A program made the position numbers and the translations under genes. The notes under the pieces were generated by a model that was given only the letters and a program-made list of their open reading frames with translations, was not told the DNA's origin and made no database searches. From JBBDJB01 sp040880125 (GTDB lineage Bacteria > Planctomycetota > Planctomycetia > Pirellulales > JBBDJB01): a DNA stretch of 64,000 nt. Below, piece by piece: positions 8,769 through 15,882 of this stretch (position 1 is its first letter; the number at the start of each line of letters is the position of its first letter). The stretch is from contig JBBDJB010000041.1 in NCBI GenBank assembly GCA_040880125.1, forward strand, positions 1 to 64,000, read 5' to 3'.

Positions 8769-9803
8769 TCAGCTCGACCGGTTACGATAGCGGGCGCTGA
8801 CCCGCTGCAAGACGGCGCGATCTTCCGGCGCTAGGCCGTCCATGCCACGTTCGTGCAGCCGGGCGAGGATTTCGTCCACCCGGGCCTCTTCGGATTCCTC
8901 CAGCTCGCGCCGCTGCTGATCTTTCAGATGGCGCCGCTTTTGCCGCCACTGCGCGAGTAGGCCCAGCGGCTCTTCCCGGGGCCGTTCCTCGTGCTGTTGC
9001 AGGCTCACATAACCCTGCGAAAAATCGTAACCCAGCGACTCGTCATCCCGGCCGTGCCGATCGAGCCGCGCGACCTCCTGCTTGGCGCTGAAATAGAGGA
9101 ACACGGCCAGCAGCACTAGCGGGGCCCAGGCGGGGATCGGTGCCTGGTCGTACTCGTTGGAGACGAACATCGCCACCAAGAGCAGCCCCAGCGCCGTCAG
9201 CTTGGCGACGCCGGCGACGATCAACACCGCCGAACGATGGCCCTTCTGCTGCCACAGTGCGCAGCGCAGCGCCTGCCCGCCGTCGAAAGGAAACGCCGGC
9301 AGCAAATTCACCAGCAGTAACAGCCAGTTGATCCAAAACGCCAGCTTGCCGATGACCACCAACCGCGAACCTTCGGCCAGCGATTGCGGAGCCAGTGGGT
9401 GCAGCAACCCCAGCGGATTGATTTCGGCCCCCAGCCAGAGGATCGGCCCGAGGGCCAAACACACGCCCAAGTTGACAGCCGGTCCGGCCAGCGCGGTGAT
9501 CAGTTCCGAGCGTGGATCGCGCGGGACGTGCACCGCTGCCAGTCCGCCCAAAGGGCCGATGACGATCTGCTCGGCATAACCGCCTTCGCGGTACGCGGCG
9601 TAGCAATGGCCCAATTCGTGGAGCAGCACGCTGATCAGCAACAGGCCGACCAGCGCCCAGCCGATCCAGATCAGGTCCGCTTCGCCGGAGGTCGCACCCA
9701 GGCAGAGCGTGCCGATGGCGAAGAGAATAAACAGGGCGTGCAACCGGACGTGCATGCCGCCCCAGCGGCCCAGGTTCAAACTCCAACTGGCAAGGTCGTG
9801 CAT
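8769..9803 (-). CDS. Site-2 (M50) intramembrane metalloprotease family protein
   Basis: The 344-residue membrane protein carries the M50 zinc motif HELGH in LLHELGHCYAAY (about residue 62) inside a hydrophobic segment, and the third ligand motif NLLPAFPFDGGQ (about 165). Such proteases cut transmembrane substrates, often anti-sigma factors; the substrate here is unknown. The last 75 residues are charged and helical and end in VDEILARLHERGMDGL followed by an EDRAVLQ segment, which resembles the DUF6576-type tail seen on some planctomycete rhomboid and M50 proteins. I start at 9803 (MHDLASW); an upstream ATG at 9881 would add 26 unrelated residues. It is divergent from the NUDIX gene, 127 bases apart. 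Confidence 0.88.
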   Translation of the reverse strand: MHDLASWSLNLGRWGGMHVRLHALFILFAIGTLCLGATSGEADLIWIGWALVGLLLISVLLHELGHCYAAYREGGYAEQIVIGPLGGLAAVHVPRDPRSELITALAGPAVNLGVCLALGPILWLGAEINPLGLLHPLAPQSLAEGSRLVVIGKLAFWINWLLLLVNLLPAFPFDGGQALRCALWQQKGHRSAVLIVAGVAKLTALGLLLVAMFVSNEYDQAPIPAWAPLVLLAVFLYFSAKQEVARLDRHGRDDESLGYDFSQGYVSLQQHEERPREEPLGLLAQWRQKRRHLKDQQRRELEESEEARVDEILARLHERGMDGLAPEDRAVLQRVSARYRNRSS

Positions 9804-9930
9804 ATCGGCCGCGCCCGCCGCCCGCGAGGCGATCAGACTACTTTCGTACGTGACAAGGCACGTGTATCTTACCAGCAGCAATCAGGCGGAGCAATTCTTT
9901 GGCGATCCCACAAAATACGGATGGAAGGCG

Positions 9931-10452
9931 ATGGACGACACCCCGGAAGTTCTCTTCGACGGCAAGCTCTTTCGCGTCGTGCGCAAGTCGTTTTCGACAT
10001 CGTGGGGCCAGCCGCTCGTCCGCGAGTGGGTGGACCACCCCGGCGCCGTCACGGTGGTGCCGATGCTCGACGGCGACCGTGTCTGCCTGATCCGCAACCG
10101 CCGGCACGCGGTGGGAAAAACCCTCATCGAACTGCCCGCCGGCACCCGCGACCACGGCGAGGATCCAGCCGAAACGGCCCGCCGTGAACTGATCGAGGAG
10201 ACCGGCTTCGTGCCGGGTCGAATCGAGCACGTGACGGCATTCTTTATGTCGCCGGGCATTCTCAACGAACGGATGGAGTTGTACCGGGCCACTGATCTGG
10301 TCGAAGGCCCGCCGGCCCGCGAGACCGGCGAGGAGATCGAGAACCTGATCGTCACTTGGGACGAAGCGATGGCAATGATCCGTCGCGGCGAGATCCTTGA
10401 CGCAAAGACACTCACCGGGCTGTTGTTGTGCCAGCCGGACCGTCGCCAATAG
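9931..10452 (+). CDS. NUDIX hydrolase, ADP-ribose pyrophosphatase type
   Basis: The 173-residue protein contains a complete Nudix box: G, five residues, E, seven residues, then RELIEETGF, beginning at GTRDHGEDP. The surroundings (WVDHPGAVTVVP before it, and the SPGILNERMELY stretch after it) match ADP-ribose pyrophosphatases, which cleave ADP-ribose to AMP and ribose phosphate. A GGAAGG ribosome site directly precedes 9931; the open frame extends to 9709 but that part lacks homology. Its last 41 bases overlap, tail to tail, the 3' end of the opposite-strand pseudokinase gene. Confidence 0.92.
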   Translation: MDDTPEVLFDGKLFRVVRKSFSTSWGQPLVREWVDHPGAVTVVPMLDGDRVCLIRNRRHAVGKTLIELPAGTRDHGEDPAETARRELIEETGFVPGRIEHVTAFFMSPGILNERMELYRATDLVEGPPARETGEEIENLIVTWDEAMAMIRRGEILDAKTLTGLLLCQPDRRQ

Positions 10453-12787
10453 CCGCCGGCGCGGAGAGTTGCGCCGGATCGATGCCCGGCGGCTTATCGC
10501 TACGGATCGGGGCCGTCCAGCGCACGACTTGCGAAGCGGCCGGCTGCGCGGATTTTGCCTCGGCGAAATCCAACTGACTGAGCACCAGTCCGTCGACGCG
10601 GATCGAGGCACTGTCCAGTGGCGTCGATGAACCTCGGTCATCGCGCCAACCCGCGAAGCTGGTAGCCGGTGCGAGCAGCGAACCCTGGCCCGTCCATTGA
10701 ATTGCGCGCAATTCTTCCATCGACGGCCGCTCGCCTAGAAAGTTCAACAGCAGCCCTCGATCGCGCGGCGCGAACACGCAATCGACCGCGTCGATCGACA
10801 ATCGGCCGGGATCGTTTTCGCCCGCGCGGCAGTCGATCTCCAGCAGCGCGTCGCCGGCCCGCAGCGTGCAGCTTGAAAGCGTTACCGAAAGTGGCTCTTC
10901 CAAGCCGGGAAAGCGGTCCAACCGCACCAGCGGTCCGTGTCCGAGATGAAGCGTGTTATCCAATTCCAACGTGCGGGGGCCGTTCGCCTGGCAGAGCACG
11001 CCTGCCGCCACGTGGTAAAGCACCGAGTCGACCATTCGCACGACGCCGGCCTCCGGCAATTGATCCAGCGAACCGGTGTCGGTCTGCGACGACCAGACGA
11101 CCGCCGAGACCGCGCTAACGCTTGGCCCCACCGCTTGAAACGTGCAATTGCGGAATTCGACCGATCGGGCGCGGACGTCGATCAGAGCCGCTGCATTGGC
11201 CGAGACATTACTCGCCGCATCGTAGACGAAGTCGATCTGCTCGAAGACGACGTCCTCTACGGCAACAACCAGCCCCGCGCCAGTCACTTTAAGCCTTGCG
11301 CGGCTGCCCGGCCGGCTTCGCACGGTCTGCCCCGGTTGCAGTTGGATGGTTCGCGCGTCGACGTGGCCCTCGAGCGTTAAAAGGGAACGATCCGCTGTGA
11401 TCGGAGCTTCCGAAGTCGCCAGCACCGCTTCGGTCGATGACTGCGGCGCCGCCACGACACCTGCGGACTCGACGGGCTCATCCTCGGTTGGCGTCTCGCT
11501 AGCGACCGCTGTAACCTCGGTGCGCGCGCCATCACTTTGCTCCGCACCTTCATCGGCCGCGCTGGCGGCTAGCCAGCGGTTGACCGGATCGAGCAGCGAG
11601 GTTCGCCAATAGGACCAAGTGACTCCAGCCAGCATCAGGCATGCCCCCAGCGCCGCCGCGGACCAGACCGGTGCATGCCGCGAGCGGCGGGCCTCGCGCA
11701 CCAGATTGGACAGGCCGGTTCGCACCTGCTTCGGCTTCGCCAACACGCCGGCCAGCGCGGTTCGCCCGCTGCGCGACGGGGGCGCAAGTATGGATGCCAG
11801 TTCCGCGAACGAAGTGGGGCGGCACTCCGGATCGCGCTGGAGGCAGCTTTGCACTGCCGCCACGAGCACTCCTGGCGTCTCCGGCGCCAACTGCCGCACG
11901 TCAAGGACCTTCGCTTTCTGCACCGACTTCAGGCGTGCCAGTGCATTCCCGCCGGGCAGCGGAGGACGTCCGGTCAGTAGATGCCACCAAGTGCACCCGC
12001 AAGCGTACAGGTCGCTGGCTCGGCTGACCGGCGAACCTTCGATCACCCGCTCGGGCGCGAGGTAGCCGTACGCGTCCGGCGGCAGTTCAGCATGCGAGTA
12101 ACCTTCATGCGGACGGACGGCGCCGCGTAGTCCCGGCAACGGTAACCGCACCCTGCCTTGCGGGTCGAGAATCAAGCACGCCAGGCAGATGTCGCCGTGC
12201 ACTCCTCCGATCGATTCCAATTCGGCCAATGCCCGGGCCATCTGCCGGGCAATTTCCAACACCGCCTGAGGAGTGAACCGGCCGCGTCGAACCATCCATG
12301 CATCGGCCCACGTTCCGGAGGTTGATGTGCAGGCCATCCAAGCCCGGCTGGCGGCCACGCCCGCATCAATCGCCGGAACGAACGCGTCGCTGGTGACGCG
12401 TGCCCCCAGTTCGACGACTGCCCGCAATCGCCGCGCGGCGTCATCCGCGGGAAGCTGCCCCGGCTCGGCAATCGCCACGAGCACTTGGTGGTGCGTCTCG
12501 ATGTGTCGCGCGTCGAACCAGCTTGCATAACCTAGCCGCCGCTGAACACCGCTCAGCACATAGGGTCCAACCTGCAACTCCGTGCCGCGTCCGGCGTTGA
12601 TCCGCTCAGCTTGAAACGGCGTCAGCACTCGGGCCTGAACCAGTGCGTCCACCCAGACGGAATCGAACAGCGGAAGTTCCCGCGCCAATTGCAGGGCGTT
12701 GCGACGCGCGCGGCGCACGTCCTCCACGGTCGCCAGGCCAAGGCGATCCAACAGTTCGATCAGTTCTTTCGAGGGGTCGTCGCGCAT
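10412..12787 (-). CDS. Kinase-fold (pseudokinase) membrane protein with extracytoplasmic beta-helix domain
   Basis: The 791-residue protein has a kinase-like cytoplasmic half (about residues 70-345), one membrane helix (about 370-392, ALGACLMLAGVTW), a low-complexity linker and an exported domain (about 470-720) with repeated short strands (VEFRNCTFQAV, VRMVDSVLYHV, VTLSSCTLRAG), typical of right-handed parallel beta-helices. The kinase half keeps the fold (for example GYLAPERVI and SDLYACGCTWWHLLTGRPP) but has lost key residues: no Gly-rich loop, no VAIK lysine (VLVAIAEP), HGDICLACLIL in place of HRDxKxxN, and no DFG (LPLPGL). It is therefore probably a pseudokinase that binds or signals rather than phosphorylates. 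PASTA or other common sensor domains are absent. Confidence 0.82.
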   Translation of the reverse strand: MRDDPSKELIELLDRLGLATVEDVRRARRNALQLARELPLFDSVWVDALVQARVLTPFQAERINAGRGTELQVGPYVLSGVQRRLGYASWFDARHIETHHQVLVAIAEPGQLPADDAARRLRAVVELGARVTSDAFVPAIDAGVAASRAWMACTSTSGTWADAWMVRRGRFTPQAVLEIARQMARALAELESIGGVHGDICLACLILDPQGRVRLPLPGLRGAVRPHEGYSHAELPPDAYGYLAPERVIEGSPVSRASDLYACGCTWWHLLTGRPPLPGGNALARLKSVQKAKVLDVRQLAPETPGVLVAAVQSCLQRDPECRPTSFAELASILAPPSRSGRTALAGVLAKPKQVRTGLSNLVREARRSRHAPVWSAAALGACLMLAGVTWSYWRTSLLDPVNRWLAASAADEGAEQSDGARTEVTAVASETPTEDEPVESAGVVAAPQSSTEAVLATSEAPITADRSLLTLEGHVDARTIQLQPGQTVRSRPGSRARLKVTGAGLVVAVEDVVFEQIDFVYDAASNVSANAAALIDVRARSVEFRNCTFQAVGPSVSAVSAVVWSSQTDTGSLDQLPEAGVVRMVDSVLYHVAAGVLCQANGPRTLELDNTLHLGHGPLVRLDRFPGLEEPLSVTLSSCTLRAGDALLEIDCRAGENDPGRLSIDAVDCVFAPRDRGLLLNFLGERPSMEELRAIQWTGQGSLLAPATSFAGWRDDRGSSTPLDSASIRVDGLVLSQLDFAEAKSAQPAASQVVRWTAPIRSDKPPGIDPAQLSAPAAIGDGPAGTTTAR

Positions 12788-12880
12788 CGGGCGGTACTGC
12801 CGGCCGTCGTGGTGTTAATGTAGTGCGCCGTTGCTAGCAAAACGGCGAGTCGAGAGCAAGATCAGCCACGTTTAGTTGCT

Positions 12881-12944
12881 GAACTCGTGAGAGTTCAACT
12901 CGTCCTGGGGCATAGCTGAATTCGCACGAATTCAGCTATGCCCC
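12881..12944. repeat. GAATTC-type palindromic repeats (family B) with a perfect 17-bp hairpin
   Basis: Two elements lie side by side. GAACTCGTGAGAGTTC (12881-12896) is palindromic. At 12907-12923 the arm GGGGCATAGCTGAATTC is matched by its exact complement at 12928-12944 around the loop GCAC, the most perfect hairpin in the window. Related copies are at 51331-51402 and 53395-53458. It lies between the starts and ends of two same-strand genes (pseudokinase upstream region and reductase 5' neighbour). Confidence 0.8.
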
Positions 12945-12976
12945 GGTGGGGGAGAGTCCCGGTGGGGGAGAGGGAG
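12945..12976. repeat. Family E fragment, duplicated CGGTGGGGGAGAG
   Basis: CGGTGGGGGAGAG occurs twice in tandem (12945 and 12960 region), directly abutting the 17-bp hairpin. These look like purine-rich half-sites of the CCCTCTCCCC/GGGGAGAGGG element. Confidence 0.45.
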
Positions 12977-12991
12977 TAGAGTGCGCCACCT

Positions 12992-14008
12992 TTAGTAACA
13001 ACCGGCCGCAGCCCGTAGCGGATTGCGGTACAACACCCGCTTGAGTAGCTCGCGCGAGCCGGGCTCGCCGTTTCGCCGGTAGTGCCAGTCGCCGCCGGTC
13101 GGCACGAAGCGCGGATCGTACGGCCAGGGATCGCAGACGGACTGTCCCAGCGCGACGGCGAGCTTGTTCGAGTCGAGCGTCACGTCGCCGGCGCGGGGTG
13201 GGACCGGGCCCGCCTCCACACGAGGGCATCCCATCAGCAAGTCCGGATTGTATCCGCCCACGCGATTGATCACCTGTGCGATCTGGTACAGGCTCAACTG
13301 CCGCGGTCCGCCAGCGTGAAAGAGCCCCGCTAAGTCGCTGGCCAGCACGCGCTCGAAAAGTCGATTCAGACAATCCGTGTAGGCAGGGGTGCGGACCTCG
13401 TCGAAGTAGAGCGTGGCGGGCTTGGACTTCTGGAACCGCGACTGGATCCAGTCGATGGCCCCGGCATGGCCGTTGAAGCTAACGCCCATCGGCAACGAAA
13501 TCCGCAGGACGCACGCGCGGGGCATCCAATCTCGCAGCAACTGTTCCGCCGAGACCATCGTCTTGCCGTAGACAGTGACCGGATCCGTCCGGTCGTCTTC
13601 GACGTGGCGCTTCGGCCGCCTGCCGGAGAACACCAGGTCGATCGACAGGTGCGCCAGCCGCACGTCGCGCTCGACCACGATCGACAACAGATTGATCAGA
13701 CCCTCGACGTTAACTCGCCACGCTAGCCGCGTATCGAGTTCGCACGCCCGAAGTGCACAGTTGCCGGCACAGTAAAGTACCGATCGAAAGCGGTGTTCGT
13801 CGAACAGCCGTGACAGCGCGACATGGTCCTCTGCGTCGCAGGCGACGATGCCGGGCCCCTCGAGCCGCCAGTTGTCGCTCTGCCGGATGCCAACGACCTG
13901 GCCCGGATAGCGCGATTGAAAATAGTGCAGCGCGTTGTAGCCCGCCACGCCGGCAACGCCGGTGATCAGCAGCGGCAATCGAGTTGGAGGTAGCGCGACA
14001 TCGGACAT
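12992..14008 (-). CDS. RmlD-like NAD(P)-dependent sugar reductase/epimerase
   Basis: The 338-residue cytoplasmic protein is an extended short-chain dehydrogenase. LLITGVAGVAGYNAL is the nucleotide-binding TGxxGxxG loop, LSIDLVFSG supplies the catalytic Ser/Thr region and YGKTMVSAE (about residue 148) the YxxxK pair. The layout (CAGNCALRACE, SIDLVFSGRR, RISLPMG, FHAGGPRQLSLYQIA) is closest to RmlD, dTDP-4-dehydrorhamnose reductase, but no other rhamnose genes are nearby, so the substrate is uncertain. I start at 14008; an upstream ATG at 14053 gives 15 more non-conserved residues. Confidence 0.82.
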   Translation of the reverse strand: MSDVALPPTRLPLLITGVAGVAGYNALHYFQSRYPGQVVGIRQSDNWRLEGPGIVACDAEDHVALSRLFDEHRFRSVLYCAGNCALRACELDTRLAWRVNVEGLINLLSIVVERDVRLAHLSIDLVFSGRRPKRHVEDDRTDPVTVYGKTMVSAEQLLRDWMPRACVLRISLPMGVSFNGHAGAIDWIQSRFQKSKPATLYFDEVRTPAYTDCLNRLFERVLASDLAGLFHAGGPRQLSLYQIAQVINRVGGYNPDLLMGCPRVEAGPVPPRAGDVTLDSNKLAVALGQSVCDPWPYDPRFVPTGGDWHYRRNGEPGSRELLKRVLYRNPLRAAAGCY

Positions 14009-14110
14009 CACATCGATTCTATCGCTACCGTAGCGGCTCGTCAGGGCAGGCACGCTTGATGAGGGGCCGGTCCCGCACGCGCAGCGCGTACTGCCGCGAC
14101 GGCACCGACC

Positions 14111-14764
14111 TTACTGCGCTACAATTCCCGGTGCAACCCGCGAAATCGCCGCGGAAGCCGCTTGGCGGACGTAATACTCCGAATCGCTCATCGCCTCGAT
14201 CAGCGCCGGGTGGGCCATAATGGCCCCCTGACCAATACGTCCCAGTGCTTGCGCCGCCACTAGACGGACACGGGGATCGTCGTCGCCGAGTGCTCCGGCC
14301 AGTTTCAAGACGGCCGGTTTGGCCGCCGGACCCATTCGGCGGAGCCCTTTGGCCGCCCGCCAGCGCACCCAGCGATCCGGATCCTTCAGCGCCCGGGCCA
14401 AATGCTCGGCCGCGGACGGGCGTTCGGGGCTGACCTCGTAAAGCACCATTACGGCGCCGCGCCGAATCTTTATGTCGGGATCGCGCAGCGCGTATCCCAG
14501 CCGCGGCAACGCCCGGTCGCCCATCTCGTCGAGCCTTTGCGCGGCCTCGGTGCGCAGGCCGATGTCCGAGCCGCCCAACAGCTCGATCCACTCGGCCGCG
14601 GTGCGCCCCTTGTAGCGGCCGGTGTCGGAGGGCACGATCATCCAGCGAAACACCAGCAGGCACGCGGCACCCGCCAATACGCACGCCAGAAAGCTCCCCA
14701 TCAGCCGTAAGCGGCCGCGAGCTCTGCGGTTGCGGATTGGAGTCGTTTTCTTGGTGCGCGTCAT
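14111..14764 (-). CDS. Membrane-anchored HEAT-repeat protein
   Basis: The 217-residue product has a basic start, one membrane helix (MGSFLACVLAGAACLLVF, about residues 22-40) and then four to five HEAT-type helical pairs (IGLRTEAAQRLDEMG, DIKIRRGAVMVLYEV, DRWVRWRAAKGLRRMG, DPRVRLVAAQALGRIG, EYYVRQAASAAISRV). Such scaffolds mediate protein binding; no enzyme motif is seen. The segment RYKGRTAAEWIELL just after the helix is common in planctomycete HEAT proteins. The open frame continues upstream of 14764 but the extra residues look non-coding. It lies 102 bases downstream of the reductase start, on the same strand and transcribed before it. Confidence 0.8.
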   Translation of the reverse strand: MTRTKKTTPIRNRRARGRLRLMGSFLACVLAGAACLLVFRWMIVPSDTGRYKGRTAAEWIELLGGSDIGLRTEAAQRLDEMGDRALPRLGYALRDPDIKIRRGAVMVLYEVSPERPSAAEHLARALKDPDRWVRWRAAKGLRRMGPAAKPAVLKLAGALGDDDPRVRLVAAQALGRIGQGAIMAHPALIEAMSDSEYYVRQAASAAISRVAPGIVAQ

Positions 14765-15102
14765 GGAATACGGTCCAGGCGCAGAGCGCCATGCGGAAAA
14801 GGAAATGAACCAAACAGGCGATAAGTGACAATCAGCACAAGGTCCCAGATCGATCGCCGAACAGCGATGGAAAACCTCGACCGCGGGACTGCCGGAGTCG
14901 ATGGTCCGGCGCGTGCTTATTACAACCTTAGTACATGCACGAAGAACGCCGCGGACGCATCCCTGGCTTTTGTCGTGCCCCGCCCTGGGCCGAGCCGCGC
15001 GACCGCTACAACCGACCCCTTTCAAATGTTCGCGGCTCGCCCGTTCGCCGTACCGGTCGCCGCCACGCCGCGTGTCCTCCAACGGCCGAATTTGGCGAAT
15101 AG
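14765..15102. other. Divergent intergenic region, no gene recognised
   Basis: Upstream region shared by the reverse HEAT gene and the forward RRM gene. Short open frames here have no recognisable protein character. The only signal I can support is the promoter at 15103-15131. Confidence 0.5.
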
Positions 15103-15131
15103 TTGACGACCGCCGGGCGCTTTGATATTCT
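15103..15131 (+). promoter_or_regulatory. Sigma-70-type promoter for the RRM gene
   Basis: A -35 box TTGACG (15103-15108) and a -10 box TATTCT (15126-15131) are separated by exactly 17 bases. Transcription would start near 15138, leaving a leader of about 125 bases before the proposed TTG start, long enough for temperature or RNA-based control, which is often seen for RRM proteins. Confidence 0.6.
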
Positions 15132-15262
15132 GTGCCGTGCTGTATCGTGCGCTACTCAGGAAGCGTGGAGTGGACCCGGTGGCAGGCGTGCGGCGCGGCC
15201 GGATGGATCGCCCCCTCACGCATGGCTTAGCGGCCTTGTTCGCTGTCTGCGAGGGTACGGCT

Positions 15263-15553
15263 TTGAAGAGAATCTATGTGGGCAACCTCTCCTTCAACAC
15301 CACGAAGGAAGGTTTGGAAGCGGCGTTTTCCGAGTTCGGTCAGGTGACCAATGTCGCCATCATCACCGACCGTGACACCGGCCGCTCGCGGGGGTTTGCC
15401 TTTGTCGAGATGAGCGACGACAAAGCGGCCGGCGACGCAATCTCCGCGCTCAACGGCAAGGAGGTCGACGGGCGCACGTTGACCGTCAACGAAGCCCGTC
15501 CGCGCGAAGATCGCCCGGGCGGCGGTGAGGGGTATCGCGGCGGGCGGCGGTAA
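15263..15553 (+). CDS. Small glycine-rich RRM RNA-binding protein
   Basis: The 96-residue protein is a single RNA-recognition motif: RNP2 is IYVGNL at the start and RNP1 is RGFAFVEM in the middle, followed by ALNGKEVDGRTL and a short Gly/Arg-rich tail (PGGGEGYRGGRR). Proteins of this kind in cyanobacteria and planctomycetes bind single-stranded RNA, and some are induced by cold. I place the start at the TTG at 15263, since family members begin almost exactly at the RNP2 strand; an upstream ATG at 15122 lies inside the predicted promoter and cannot be used with it. Confidence 0.85.
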   Translation: MKRIYVGNLSFNTTKEGLEAAFSEFGQVTNVAIITDRDTGRSRGFAFVEMSDDKAAGDAISALNGKEVDGRTLTVNEARPREDRPGGGEGYRGGRR

Positions 15554-15882
15554 CGTTTGCGGCGTCGGCTGTGACGACACGGGTGCCATGATTGCCGTCC
15601 TTGCGCATCGCTTCTATCTCTGCCTGCCGTGGCGGTTTTTCCCGCCAGAGGTGCATGAATTCTTGCACCCTCCGCCCTGCACGCGTACCATCAAGGGTTG
15701 CCGATGCGATGGCTCGCGCGAACGATTCGCCGACGGGAACAGTGCATCCCACGGCATGATGCGGTGAATTGCCCCGCCTGATGACGGCTGGCGCAGGTCG
15801 GCAGGAAGCCTTGACGGCGTCAGCAGCATTGCCCTCACGAGAGTTCACGCTTCGCGTCCACCGCCGCAAGGAAGGCCGCTCT
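15554..15882. other. Intergenic region with no gene recognised
   Basis: About 330 bases between the RRM gene and the cytochrome gene. Short open frames exist on both strands but show no protein-like composition or ribosome sites. I see no repeat, terminator or RNA gene. Confidence 0.5.

Noticed and set aside
15525..15767. Short frame after the RRM gene
   Set aside because: Its start lies in the RRM gene, it has no ribosome site and no protein-like pattern.
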